From: Pseudomonadota bacterium
GTDB lineage: Bacteria; Myxococcota_A; UBA9160; SZUA-336
DNA length: 64,000 bases
Assembly (NCBI GenBank): GCA_003247575.1
Contig: QJZC01000051.1
Coordinates: 62,001-126,000, forward strand
Direction: 5' to 3'
Part shown: in pieces, positions 7,667-17,041 of the stretch
Numbering within the stretch: the first letter of the stretch is position 1
Layout: each line of letters begins with the position of its first letter
The notes under the pieces: model-generated
Seen by the model: the letters and a program-made list of their open reading frames with translations, nothing else
Told to the model about the DNA's origin: nothing
Databases searched by the model: none
Translations under genes and position numbers: made by a program

Positions 7667-9536
7667 ACCCTGCCGCATCCATGTCCAGCTCCAGCGCGAC
7701 GCAAGTGCCGGTGGAGCCCGAGAGTATGCGCAGGCATGCGCCCGCATGCAGAGCGCGCTCTTGCATGTTTCGGATCCCTCGTCCTCTTCCGGCACCCGGC
7801 TGGATACCCGATCCATCGTCCCTGACCTCGATCCGCACTGTGCCGAGCTCCGCGATGGCCGCGATCGAGATCTGCTTGGGACCCGCGTGCCGCACTCCGT
7901 TGGTGACCGCCTCCTGAAGCACCCGGAGTACATGCATCCCTCGCTCGCTACCAAGCGGGACATCGAGATACGCATGCAGGGGAACCTGCCAAACGAAGCG
8001 GATCTGATGCCGGACGACCACCGGTTCGAGCCGCTCTCGTCCCAAACCCAGCACCTCTCCGAGGCAGGCAGCACCGAGGTCTGCGGAATCCAGTACCAGG
8101 CGCATATCTTCGACGGCCATGCGCAGGGCTTCGGCCACCCCGGAGTCCCCGAGCTTCCCACCCTCTACCAGAGAGAGCGTGGCGACCAGATGCCCCCCGA
8201 GCCCGTCGTGAATCTCGCGGGTCAATCGCTGGCGTTCCTGGCATCTCGCCTCGTTCCGTTCGAGCGCGCGCCTCTCGTGGTAGCTGCGCGCGAGCACCTC
8301 TTCTCGCTCCTGCACTCGGACATTCAGCTCCCTTGCGTCGGACGCTCGTCTTCTTCCGGCCTCGAGGAAGCGTCGGGTCAACGTGGCCCCGAAGCTCGGC
8401 AGGATCAGCGGGACCGTGAGCGGAGCCAGATAGACCGGCGTGCCTACCCACCCGAACTGAACGGCCAGATCATGACTCCCGAGCAGAACCGCACCGGGAC
8501 CCACGAGCGCATACACGACCCCGTCCCACGCCAGGAAGGGGCGACACCCGTGACGACGGATCACCACGACACACGCGTAGATCGCCCAGAGGAGGGTGGC
8601 GGCATGAACCCAGTTGACGAGCGGATAGAACGCCTCCGCCGAGGACGGCGCCGTGATCGCCAGGCCCAGAGTAGCGGTGGCCGCCGCCGCGGACTCGACT
8701 CGCGGCCAACGTTCCCCCAGGATTCGGTGAACCCAGGGGACAAGGGCCACCAGACAGACATCCAGTCCGAGATGGATGATGCGCTCCCAGACCCAGTGAG
8801 ACACGGGTAGATCGCGCAGCCAGTAGTTGCAGCTGGCAATCGTCCACGCGGCCGTAGACAGGACGAAGTACCCGTAGACACCCTCGAATCCAGAGGCGAT
8901 CCAAAGGGCGCAGAGGAATGCTGCGACAGATGCGACTACGGCGGTCGCGATCTGAGAGAGCGTGATCTGCAGGGTGTAACGCCACTCGTACTCACTAGCC
9001 AGACGGTGCTCGGGTCCCAGCCACAGCGCGCCGAGCCGTCCGTACTGATGCGGATAGACGAAAATTTTCACCTCGACGCGATTCGACCCATCGAGGATCA
9101 GGGGACCTGGAACCCGCAGGAACAAAGGCCGATTGAAGCAGTGCGCGACGGGTTCTTCGAAGCGCCCGCACCCGCCCACGGAGACTCCGTTGACCCACAC
9201 CTGAGCGTTCATGTTGACCGAAGGTAGATAGACCGCCCAGGGATCCGCTCCCCTGCCGGACGGAGCATCGAGCTGCATGCGATACCAAGCGATTCCACCT
9301 CGGTCTGGGCGGCGCAGCCGCCAGTCATCCGGTAGATCGACCCACTCGCCTGGGCGGTCCGCACGCGGAGGCGTAGGCGAACCATCGAGGACGAGCTCAG
9401 CGCGATCCAGGAGAATGGGCTCCTGTGCGTTGACCGGCGGGCAAAATGCGATGGCCACCGCCGCCCCGATGAGCCAAGCGCATCGCCTGGACCCGACGCG
9501 CCGCGAAAGGGGTCTGAGAACGGGGTTGACTCTCAC
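7563..9536 (-). CDS. 7TM sensor histidine kinase (7TMR-DISM / HisKA_3 type)
   Basis: A 657-residue membrane sensor. It has a signal peptide (AWLIGAAVAIAFCPPVNAQ) and an extracellular jelly-roll-like domain (DWRLRRPDRGGIAWYRMQL, NAQVWVNGVSVGG) of the 7TMR-DISM kind. About seven transmembrane helices follow (residues about 185-385), then a coiled linker and a HisKA_3 dimerisation box REIHDGLGGHLVATLSL with phospho-histidine H443. The HATPase domain has QEAVTNGVRHAG and DDGSGI. The ATPase normally finishes near ALELDM; about 38 more residues follow, encoded antisense to the end of the response-regulator gene. The start is GTG. The convergent regulator at 7016 is the probable cognate partner. Confidence 0.9.
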   Translation of the reverse strand: MRVNPVLRPLSRRVGSRRCAWLIGAAVAIAFCPPVNAQEPILLDRAELVLDGSPTPPRADRPGEWVDLPDDWRLRRPDRGGIAWYRMQLDAPSGRGADPWAVYLPSVNMNAQVWVNGVSVGGCGRFEEPVAHCFNRPLFLRVPGPLILDGSNRVEVKIFVYPHQYGRLGALWLGPEHRLASEYEWRYTLQITLSQIATAVVASVAAFLCALWIASGFEGVYGYFVLSTAAWTIASCNYWLRDLPVSHWVWERIIHLGLDVCLVALVPWVHRILGERWPRVESAAAATATLGLAITAPSSAEAFYPLVNWVHAATLLWAIYACVVVIRRHGCRPFLAWDGVVYALVGPGAVLLGSHDLAVQFGWVGTPVYLAPLTVPLILPSFGATLTRRFLEAGRRRASDARELNVRVQEREEVLARSYHERRALERNEARCQERQRLTREIHDGLGGHLVATLSLVEGGKLGDSGVAEALRMAVEDMRLVLDSADLGAACLGEVLGLGRERLEPVVVRHQIRFVWQVPLHAYLDVPLGSERGMHVLRVLQEAVTNGVRHAGPKQISIAAIAELGTVRIEVRDDGSGIQPGAGRGRGIRNMQERALHAGACLRILSGSTGTCVALELDMDAAGSTPRPESILGRGPRRLPLPENELRACDRSGGRGS

Positions 9537-9811
9537 GAGGGCACCCGCCTTGGCACATGAATGCGACGGCGGCAGCCGCTCTGCCTGCCCATGGGCATGT
9601 GCCGGGCCCTGCCGCGAGAGCGCGGCTTCGAAGGCAGTCGAGCGATCCTCAGGAATTGTGCCCGACCTCTAGATCACCAGCGGTGAAGTGGTTCACCCCA
9701 TACCGGATCCAGCCCAATCGATCCGAGCGCTCGTCCAAGACGCCGATCGCCACCCCGCGAACGCGCCGCCCTGCGGCCTCCTCGACTCACAACGAGCGTC
9801 CGATCCTCGCT

Positions 9812-10729
9812 TCAGTCGGTGTACACCTCCGTCAGAAGCGCGTCGATCGCAGATGCGAGCGCGGCTGGCTGATCCCCTTGGATCGTATGACCAGCACCAT
9901 CGATTCGCAGCCAGCGTCCGTTCCGAACAGCCCTTGCGAACCGCTCCGCGCCCGCATCACTCATGATCTGGCTTTCGCCACCGCGCACGACGAGCAGGGG
10001 ACACGCGAGCCGACTCACGCGCGTCTCGAGCATGCGCCCATGCGCCCGGACGCTCTCGAAGGAAACGGGAAAGCGTCGATCGGTCTTCCATATCCACCCG
10101 CCCCGAGGATTCTCACGCAGGTTGTGCCGCAGGCTGTACCGGAGCAGGCGCGGATCTCGGCGAGGATTGAAGCGCAACGCCGCAGCGACGAGGTCGTCGA
10201 GCGTATGAAGTCGCTCGGCCTCGGCCATGAAACTGCGAATCGGGGCCGCACCGTTCACATCGATCCACGGACCCGCATCGACAGCAACGAGCGCTCTCAC
10301 GCGTTCCGGATGAGCCAGTGCAAGCTCCAACGCATTGAACACTCCCATCGACATTCCGACGACGACAATACGCGGAAGGGATAGTACATCGAGAAAGCCC
10401 ACGATGTCCTTCGCGTGAGTCGAAAATCGGTAGTCGCCCTCGTACGACCACTCCGAGTCTCCGTGCCCCCGCTGATCGAGTGCGATGCAACGGTGGCGAT
10501 CAGCGAGTACGTGACACACCACATCCCAGGTTCGGCAGGTCTGTCCGCCACCATGCAGCAGAAGAATGGGCGGCGCCTCTGCAGGTCCCCAGTCCATGCA
10601 GTGCATTCGCCGGTCTCCGACCAAGACGTGACGCGACGCGTGCGGGCGCATCGGTGCCCACGGAATGCCGGCAAGTTCGAGCCTCAAGCGATGGTGCTGC
10701 CTCTCCTCTACCTCTGAGGGGTACTCCAT
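9812..10729 (-). CDS. alpha/beta-hydrolase fold enzyme
   Basis: A 305-residue soluble hydrolase. It has the oxyanion motif HGGG (residues 59-62), the strand-2 motif DQRGHGDS, nucleophile elbow GMSMG with S127, and catalytic histidine in DGAGHTIQGDQP. The substrate is unknown; esterase, haloperoxidase-like and C-C hydrolase relatives share these motifs. I chose ATG 10729, which has GGAG six bases upstream. The longer GTG start at 10741 would lie two bases from the 18-bp palindrome and lacks a ribosome site. It is divergent from the TetR gene, so it is the likely regulated target. Confidence 0.85.
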   Translation of the reverse strand: MEYPSEVEERQHHRLRLELAGIPWAPMRPHASRHVLVGDRRMHCMDWGPAEAPPILLLHGGGQTCRTWDVVCHVLADRHRCIALDQRGHGDSEWSYEGDYRFSTHAKDIVGFLDVLSLPRIVVVGMSMGVFNALELALAHPERVRALVAVDAGPWIDVNGAAPIRSFMAEAERLHTLDDLVAAALRFNPRRDPRLLRYSLRHNLRENPRGGWIWKTDRRFPVSFESVRAHGRMLETRVSRLACPLLVVRGGESQIMSDAGAERFARAVRNGRWLRIDGAGHTIQGDQPAALASAIDALLTEVYTD

Positions 10730-10742
10730 GGGATGCTCCACT

Positions 10743-10760
10743 ACTTAGACTAGTCTAAGT
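10743..10760. promoter_or_regulatory. 18-bp perfect palindrome, probable TetR operator
   Basis: ACTTAGACTAGTCTAAGT is a perfect 18-bp inverted repeat in the short gap between the divergent hydrolase and TetR genes. Size, symmetry and position match operators of TetR-family repressors, so it probably controls both genes. The sequence shows the palindrome; binding is inferred. Confidence 0.75.
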
Positions 10761-10781
10761 ATCAAAGATGACTCATACTGA

Positions 10782-11426
10782 ATGCAAGCTCCAAAGGAGA
10801 TTTTCTTGGCGGTTCGAAGGCGACGTAGCGCCGACCAAGCCAAACTCGAGATCTTGCGCGCAGCGGAGGCGCGCCTGATCGAGGGCGGCCCCGATGCGGT
10901 GCGCGTACAGGTCGTGGCTTCTGATGTCGGCGTAACCGATGCCGCCGTCCACCACCACTTCGGAAACCGCGAGGGGCTGCTGGAGGCGTTGCTCCGGTAT
11001 GCCGGACGCCAGCTACGTCTCGAGCTGGAGCAGGCCGTCGAAACGTGGGACGGAGAGGAGGCCGACCTCGGGGCTCTCGCCAAGCGCATCGCCGAGTTCT
11101 ACGAGCGCCGCGGCTATGCGCGCCTAGCGATGTGGCTCTCACTCACCGTAGGCCCCGGTGCAGGGTCGGGAATGCTGGCATCCATCGAGCAAGCGCTCCA
11201 CCAAGTGCGCACGCGGCGTGCAGCGCGCGTGGGCGCGCGGCCTCCAGAGCGAGAGGATTCCGCTCGCATCGTGGCCTTGTTTCATATGATCCAGGTAGCA
11301 GAGCCGCTGTTCGGCGACTCGATGCGGCGCAGCGCCGGCTTGCCGGGCACGCGCGCATCCCGCGAGGCCTTTCGCGAGTGGACCGCCAGCGTGTTCAACC
11401 GGCTCATGGATCCAGACGTGCCCTAG
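10782..11426 (+). CDS. TetR-family transcriptional regulator
   Basis: A 214-residue repressor-type protein. The N-terminal helix-turn-helix is typical: AKLEILRAAEARLIEGGPDAVRVQVVASDVGVTDAAVHHHFGNREGLLEALL. The C-terminal ligand-binding helices are not recognisable. ATG 10782 is the first start, but a strong AAAGGAGA sits inside that reading frame and points to TTG 10806 (codon 9), which would give LAVRRRRSADQ as the N terminus. Both keep the whole DNA-binding domain. It diverges from the hydrolase gene across an 18-bp palindrome, so local autoregulation is likely. Confidence 0.9.
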   Translation: MQAPKEIFLAVRRRRSADQAKLEILRAAEARLIEGGPDAVRVQVVASDVGVTDAAVHHHFGNREGLLEALLRYAGRQLRLELEQAVETWDGEEADLGALAKRIAEFYERRGYARLAMWLSLTVGPGAGSGMLASIEQALHQVRTRRAARVGARPPEREDSARIVALFHMIQVAEPLFGDSMRRSAGLPGTRASREAFREWTASVFNRLMDPDVP

Positions 11427-11786
11427 TCCTGCAGCGCTCGCAGGCACCTCTCGCAACCGCAGGCAATCACACCCGCAGCTGGAACCCCTCCTTGCCTCTG
11501 ATTCTACGACCTGGCGCACCTCGGCGACGCGGCTCGCATCCGCGCCTACGCACAGGCGAGATCTGCCATCGCACGACATCTCCAAAGATCGTCTCGTTTT
11601 TCTTGGCAAACCCTGGACGTTCGTGATCCGGCTCTGATCATCATTCGAACGCCATACACGCCGGTGCTGCATATACTGCAAAGACTCGAGCTGCCGCGAG
11701 CACTCACCTCCTTCGAAGCAGCCTCCCCATACTCACTCTCGGGACGGTTCACTAGAAAGCGACAAACACTGCGAAAGGGCGAGACG
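11427..11786. other. 360-bp intergenic region, probable promoter of the DUF1592 operon
   Basis: No gene is supported. A TATACT at 11672-11677 resembles a -10 box, about 110 bp upstream of the next start, but no good -35 pairs with it. The frame from 11664 is open into the next gene without a signal peptide and I treat it as leader. Confidence 0.35.
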
Positions 11787-12950
11787 ATGAGATTCGTTCG
11801 CATGATTCGGGGGCCACTCTCCGTGGGGGGCTTACTGGTCTTCGGGTTCGCGTCGACGGCAATGGCCTGGACGAAGGCGTACGTCGTCGAATGGGTCGAG
11901 CCTGCAGTGTACTTCGATCCCTTCGATCCAGAAGCTATCAGCGCCGCGTCCCCCGGCCGCGACTGTCCGGCGGGCGTCACCAAGGATCTGGATTATCCCA
12001 AGCAGCTGATCGACGTGGGCCACGACTCCGAGTCGGTTCAGAAGCTCTACGATCCCGAAGTTCGCAACGCTCCAGGGTTCGACCGGGCGGTGTTCGCCAA
12101 ACGCGGACGCAACGGCGAGGACGTCTACCGCGAGCCTTGGACGGCGATCGAGTACCCCTTTCCTCAGGTGGAGGGGAAGCTCTCCTACGGGTTCGATCTC
12201 GACGACGACCCGGCGACGGGCTTCACCGGTGTGGATGGGACGCCCGGGGTAAACAATGCCTACTACAAGGTCATGGGCTGCATCGGACACTACCGCGGCC
12301 ATCCTCGTACTGCAGACGGTGCCAAGTATTCCAACGAGTCCATGCACAACGGAAGCTTCACATTGCTCCTGGTGCTCGAAGGCAAGCAGGATCCGATGAA
12401 CGATCCGGCAGCGACCTTGAGCTTCCACACGTCGCCCGACAAGCTCGTGCGCGACGCACTGGGTGGCATCGCCAGCGACTACTCCTTCCGAATCGACGAC
12501 AGTCACCCAGAGTTCCAGTCGAAGGTGCCGGTGACCATAAAGAATGGCGTCGTCGATAGCATCGAACCGCAGCGGATCGCGCTCCAGGTGAGCGGCGGCC
12601 GCAGGCTCTATCCAGCGCGCCCCCTGGTCCTCCATCGAGGTCGACTCCGCCTAGAGCTGACCGAAGACGGAAGACTCGAGGGTCTTCTCGGCGGATACCA
12701 ACCCTGGGAACCCATCTGGCGAGTGCGTGCGAACTACATCATCGAGGTGGTCGCGAAGATCGACAGCCCCTCACTCTGGTATGCGCTCAAGCGCAACGCA
12801 GACGGGATCCCCGATCCCGAGACCGGTCAGATGACCGCGATCTCGTCGGCGTTCAGGCTGTGGGCCGTGCCCGCATTCTCGATCACGGCGGTCGACGTGG
12901 CCTCGGGTCAGGGCGCCGCCCACGCGGCGCCTGACGGAGGAGTCGAGTGA
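11787..12950 (+). CDS. secreted protein of unknown function, first gene of a DUF1592/DUF1552 operon
   Basis: A 387-residue exported protein. The signal peptide is MRFVRMIRGPLSVGGLLVFG, cleaved near AMA-W. ATG 11787 follows AAAGGGCGAG. The mature part has aspartate-rich loops (DLDDDPATGFTGVDGTPGVNN) that could bind calcium and a GCIGHYRGHP segment. I do not recognise a family. Its stop overlaps the start of the DUF1592 gene (GTGA), and the third gene overlaps in turn, so the three proteins are translationally coupled and probably act together in the envelope. Confidence 0.7.
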   Translation: MRFVRMIRGPLSVGGLLVFGFASTAMAWTKAYVVEWVEPAVYFDPFDPEAISAASPGRDCPAGVTKDLDYPKQLIDVGHDSESVQKLYDPEVRNAPGFDRAVFAKRGRNGEDVYREPWTAIEYPFPQVEGKLSYGFDLDDDPATGFTGVDGTPGVNNAYYKVMGCIGHYRGHPRTADGAKYSNESMHNGSFTLLLVLEGKQDPMNDPAATLSFHTSPDKLVRDALGGIASDYSFRIDDSHPEFQSKVPVTIKNGVVDSIEPQRIALQVSGGRRLYPARPLVLHRGRLRLELTEDGRLEGLLGGYQPWEPIWRVRANYIIEVVAKIDSPSLWYALKRNADGIPDPETGQMTAISSAFRLWAVPAFSITAVDVASGQGAAHAAPDGGVE

Positions 12951-14629
12951 AGCTCGCATGGAGCACCGCGACCCGAGCACTGCTGAGCACCGCATGCCTG
13001 CTCACTGCGTGCGCTGACGCGGACAGAGTCATCGGCGATCCCGGGATCGCGTCGATGCGCCGACTCACGGAGTCGGAGTACCGGCACACGGTAGCCGACA
13101 TCTTCGGGCAGGAGATCGAGATTCGCGGGCGCTTCGAGCCCGACGTACGGGAGCACGGCCTGAACGCGCTCGGAACCGCGAACCTGACGATCACACCCTC
13201 CGGCTTCGAGCAGTACTACGCGATCGCCGCGAGCGTGACATCGCAAGCCTTCGACGAAGCGCGGGCGGCAAGTGCTCTCGGCTGCTCGCCGCCTGCGGAC
13301 GGTGCCTTCGACGCGAACTGCGCCACGCGTGTCCTGGAACGGTACGGGCGAAGGCTGCTGCGACGCCCGCTGGACGACGCGGAGCTGGCAACCTACCTGA
13401 AGCTCGCAGGCGAGACCGTGGACACCTTTGGCGACTTCGCCTACGGGATGCGCCAGGCGCTCGCGGTGATGATGACCTCACCAGACTTTCTCTTCCGCAT
13501 CGAACGCGCCGAGCGACACCCGGACGATCCGCGCGCCATCCGGCTCGACGCCTACTCCAAGGCGACCCGACTCGCATTCCTGCTCTGGAACACGACCCCG
13601 GACGACGCACTGCTGTCCGCAGCCGAAAGCGGCGTCTTGCACACCGAAGCCGGTCTGCGCGAGCAGCTCGAGCGCCTGACCACGTCTCCGAGGCTCTCCG
13701 ACGGGGTGCGTGCGCTGTTTCGTGACATCCTGCAGCTCGACCAGTTCTCGAACGTGACCAAGGATGCGAGTCTCTACCCGAAGTTCAGCCAAGTCGTCGC
13801 CAGCTCAGCCCAGGAGGAGACCTTGCGCACGATCGTGCATCACCTCCTGACGCAGGACGGTGACTACCGCGAGCTTTTCACCACCAACGAGACCTTCATC
13901 GATCGCTCGCTCGCCGCGGTCTATCGAACCCGCTACCGCTTCGACGAGGAGTGGTCTCGATACACATTTCCCGACAGTGAAGAACGCGCGGGCATCGTAT
14001 CGCAGATCAGTTTCTTGACCCTTCATTCTCACCCAGGCGAGAGCAGCCCCACGAAGCGCGGCGTAGCCATCAACGAGATCTTTCGCTGCGAGGAGACTCC
14101 TGATCCTCCCGCCAACGTCGACTTCTCGATCATCCAGGACACCGAGAATCCCGAGCTCACGACACGCCGAAAGCGACTGCTGGCGCACTCGGAAGATCCC
14201 TCCTGTGCCGGGTGCCACAAGAAGCTCGATCCGCTGGGGCTGCCGCTGGATCGCTTCGACGCGCTCGGTCAGCATCGGCGCCTCGAGGGGAGCGAGCCGA
14301 TCGATGTCAGCCTCGAGCTCGAGGGGGTCGGGTACGAAGGGGCCACCGGCCTCGGAAGCGCTCTCGCCAACGATCCACAGGTCTCCCACTGCTTCGTAGA
14401 CCACGTCTATGGATATGCGACGGGGAGCTGGGCAGAAACCGGGGACCAAGAGATGATCGAAGAGGTCTACTCTTCCTTCTCTGAGAGGGGTCATCGACTG
14501 CGCGCACTCCTCTCCGCGCTGATCACGCATCCCGACTTCTTCCGGCCCAACGTGCCGGCCCCCGCTTCGCGCGGCGAGACGACGGCATCCCTGACTTCAA
14601 ACCGAGAACCGCTGGAGAACCCGAAATGA
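12947..14629 (+). CDS. DUF1592/DUF1588 cytochrome-like lipoprotein
   Basis: A 560-residue protein of the DUF1587-DUF1592-DUF1588 family. The N terminus has a lipobox (LLTAC). The family opener is RRLTESEYRHTVADIFG at about residues 33-50, and the central DUF1592 region includes TSPDFLFRIE and TRLAFLLWNTTPDDALLSAA. DUF1588 carries a CxxCH heme-c-like motif (C420-AG-C423-H424, then KKLDPLGLPLDRFDALG). DUF1585 forms the C terminus (GLGSALANDPQVSHCFVDHVYGYATG). Members are found mainly in Planctomycetes and Myxococcota; their biochemical role is not established. GTG 12947 overlaps the previous stop, and the end overlaps the DUF1552 gene by four bases. Confidence 0.9.
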   Translation: MKLAWSTATRALLSTACLLTACADADRVIGDPGIASMRRLTESEYRHTVADIFGQEIEIRGRFEPDVREHGLNALGTANLTITPSGFEQYYAIAASVTSQAFDEARAASALGCSPPADGAFDANCATRVLERYGRRLLRRPLDDAELATYLKLAGETVDTFGDFAYGMRQALAVMMTSPDFLFRIERAERHPDDPRAIRLDAYSKATRLAFLLWNTTPDDALLSAAESGVLHTEAGLREQLERLTTSPRLSDGVRALFRDILQLDQFSNVTKDASLYPKFSQVVASSAQEETLRTIVHHLLTQDGDYRELFTTNETFIDRSLAAVYRTRYRFDEEWSRYTFPDSEERAGIVSQISFLTLHSHPGESSPTKRGVAINEIFRCEETPDPPANVDFSIIQDTENPELTTRRKRLLAHSEDPSCAGCHKKLDPLGLPLDRFDALGQHRRLEGSEPIDVSLELEGVGYEGATGLGSALANDPQVSHCFVDHVYGYATGSWAETGDQEMIEEVYSSFSERGHRLRALLSALITHPDFFRPNVPAPASRGETTASLTSNREPLENPK

Positions 14630-15963
14630 AGCAAAAGTTCACGCGTCGATCCGTCCTGCGCGGAGCGCTCATGGGGACCTCGATCACCGTCGGAATTCCG
14701 GTGCTCGATGCCTTCCTCGGACGCAGCGGCGTCGCGTTTGCCGATGGCACGCCGATCCCGATCCGCTTCGCCACCTACTTCTGGGGCCTCGGCTTGACTC
14801 CCGGCCGCTGGGTTCCGAAGACGCTGGGCGCAGACTACGACACGATGCCCGAGCTGGCTTCCCTGGAGTCGCTCAAGAGCAAGGTATCCGTCTTCTCCGG
14901 GTTCCGGGTGCTTCTGGATGGCCGCCCCAACTACCAGCACTGGACGGGCCAGGGAGCCGTCATGACTGGGAATGCCCCGACCATCAATCGCAAGTTCGAC
15001 GGAACCAGCTTCGACACCCTCATCGCGGACCGCATTGGGACCGGAGTGCGCTTCCGCTCGATCGAGTTCACGCCGTTCGGGAAGGCCAGCCTGAGCTACT
15101 CGACGCGGGGAAACTCAAACTTCAACCCAGCCGAGACCACTCCACTCTCTCTGTACCAGCGAATCTTCGGCGACGGATTCCAAGATCCGAACAGTCCCAC
15201 CTGGACGCCGGACCCGGCGATCATCCTCCGCAAGAGCGCACTCTCGGCGGTTTCGGAGCAGCGGCGTGCCTTGATGCGCGAGGTCGGCAGCGAAGATCGG
15301 CAGCGACTGGACCAGTACTTCAGCTCGGTGCGCGAGACCGAGGAGCAACTCGCCGTCCTGCTCGAGCGCCCCGCTCCCGCGCAAGCCTGTGTCGTTCCCA
15401 AGCCCGTCACGGAGGAGAACATCGCAAAGAAGTCCACGACGGTGCTGGCGAACAACAAGCTGATGTCGCGCCTGATCGCGATGGCACTGGCGTGCAATCA
15501 GACGCGGGTCGTCAACGGAGTGTTCACGGGTGCGACTTCCGAAATGTACCTCCCGGGTGACTCCAAGATCTATCACCTGCACACGCACGACGAGGCGGTG
15601 GACGAGAAGCTCGGCTATCAGCCGAACTCGGCCAGACTGGCCGAGGCCTCGATCCAGGGGTTTGCCGACTTCCTCCACGAGCTCGAGCTCGTGCGCGAGG
15701 GGGACGGCACCCTGCTCGACCGGATGATCGTGCTCGGGTACTCGGACACGGGCTACGCCAAGATCCACTCCACCGACAACATCCCGCTGTTCCTTGCAGG
15801 CGGCGCGGGTGGCCGGCATCGAGGGGGCATGCACGTCACCAGCAGTGGAGATCCAGTGACTCGCGTGGCCCTCACCGCAGCCAACCTCGCGGGTGCGCCC
15901 CTCGGGAGCTGGGGACGCGGCTCGATGGAGACGGCCAACGTCGTGGGCGAGGTCATCGCCTGA
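14626..15963 (+). CDS. DUF1552 Tat-exported protein
   Basis: A 445-residue protein with a twin-arginine signal (FTRRSVLRGALMGTSITVG), so it is exported folded, probably with a cofactor. The rest is DUF1552: FATYFWGLGLTPGRWVPK, VFSGFRVLLDGRPNYQHW and VNGVFTGATSEMYLPG. DUF1552 proteins belong to the alkaline-phosphatase-like/DUF1501-like sphere of Tat proteins and nearly always pair with DUF1592 proteins. Their activity is unknown. ATGA overlap with the upstream gene shows tight co-translation. Confidence 0.9.
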   Translation: MKQKFTRRSVLRGALMGTSITVGIPVLDAFLGRSGVAFADGTPIPIRFATYFWGLGLTPGRWVPKTLGADYDTMPELASLESLKSKVSVFSGFRVLLDGRPNYQHWTGQGAVMTGNAPTINRKFDGTSFDTLIADRIGTGVRFRSIEFTPFGKASLSYSTRGNSNFNPAETTPLSLYQRIFGDGFQDPNSPTWTPDPAIILRKSALSAVSEQRRALMREVGSEDRQRLDQYFSSVRETEEQLAVLLERPAPAQACVVPKPVTEENIAKKSTTVLANNKLMSRLIAMALACNQTRVVNGVFTGATSEMYLPGDSKIYHLHTHDEAVDEKLGYQPNSARLAEASIQGFADFLHELELVREGDGTLLDRMIVLGYSDTGYAKIHSTDNIPLFLAGGAGGRHRGGMHVTSSGDPVTRVALTAANLAGAPLGSWGRGSMETANVVGEVIA

Positions 15964-16004
15964 GAAGATTGCCTCCCCATGTAGCCCTCGGCTAACGTGG
16001 CCCA

Positions 16005-16856
16005 ATGAACGCTCGAAGCCGGGATCTCGCCGCAAGTGCACGCGAGATCTGGGAGGCCGTCATGCACGAGCTCGGCATCGAGCCCACCGCGGCCGCCATT
16101 GCGGGCTCCGTTGCGCGTGGAGATGCGGACGGCGCGTCCGACATCGACCTCATCTCGTACATCGACCACTCGCTGAGCCAAGTCGTCGCCGAGCGTAGCG
16201 ACGCGATCAGTCGGCGGCACGAGGGTGAGCGGCTCTTCTTCGCGGTCGAGCAGGGCCTCGCGTTCTACGGCATGTTCGAGGGAGTCAAGTGCGACTTCTC
16301 GATCTCACCCGGTACACAGGTGGTCACCCTCGTCGAAGACGTGATCAAACGCCACGACACGACTCCAGACAAACATACGGTGATCTCGGGTATCCGAGAA
16401 TTCCTTCCCATTCACGGCGATGCATTCATCGCGGAGCTGAAGCGACGGACCGACACCTACCCAGACGGGCTCGCGCTCTCGATCATCCGCGAGAACATCC
16501 TGCTTCCGCCTCGCTGGGTAATCGAGCGGATGGGCCTCGGACGGCGGGATTTCTTCCTGACGCAAGAACTGCTCACGACCGCTGTACGGCGCATGCTCGC
16601 GCTCTGCTGCGCACGAAACCGCCACTACTTCAATTACAAGCTCAAGGCGATCGATCGGCTCGTGCGCGAGCTCGAGGCAACGCCGCCGGACTTCCATTCC
16701 CGCCTAGCGGGGCTGCTGACCGACCGCGATTCGAGCCTCGCCGACCGCTACGCCAGCCTCGCAAGCGACTGCTGGGAGCTCGTCGAAGCGAGTCCCTTCG
16801 ACGTCTCGACCACGCTGGCTCGCGCGCGCTTCGAGCGGAGCTTTGGCCCAGCCTAG
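16005..16856 (+). CDS. nucleotidyltransferase-fold protein
   Basis: A 283-residue soluble protein with an N-terminal nucleotidyltransferase fold: AGSVARGDADGASDIDL gives the G-S and DxD metal-binding motif, and VKCDFS may be the third aspartate. The C-terminal half is helical, as in DUF4037 and aminoglycoside-nucleotidyltransferase-like proteins. It could modify a small molecule or a protein. The MNT-type toxin/antitoxin role is less likely because no HEPN partner is adjacent. It starts 41 bp after the DUF1552 gene and may be read through from it. A 185-bp gap precedes the giant kinase pair. Confidence 0.75.
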   Translation: MNARSRDLAASAREIWEAVMHELGIEPTAAAIAGSVARGDADGASDIDLISYIDHSLSQVVAERSDAISRRHEGERLFFAVEQGLAFYGMFEGVKCDFSISPGTQVVTLVEDVIKRHDTTPDKHTVISGIREFLPIHGDAFIAELKRRTDTYPDGLALSIIRENILLPPRWVIERMGLGRRDFFLTQELLTTAVRRMLALCCARNRHYFNYKLKAIDRLVRELEATPPDFHSRLAGLLTDRDSSLADRYASLASDCWELVEASPFDVSTTLARARFERSFGPA

Positions 16857-17041
16857 AGCCTGCCGAGGCTCTCGAGGAAGGATTTCGCGGGCCCCGTCGC
16901 TGGCTTCGCCGGATTGGACTGAATCGACGCCACCGGGCGCAACGTGCAATGGGACGTCAACGCCGTCTGGTGTCTTCAGCAACCCGCACGAACGGCCGAA
17001 CCGGGGTCTGGGAGAAACCGAGGGGGAGCTGAGGACGGATC

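Noticed and set aside
16005-16856. MNT/HEPN toxin-antitoxin system
   Set aside because: The nucleotidyltransferase is longer than MNT antitoxins and no HEPN protein is adjacent.
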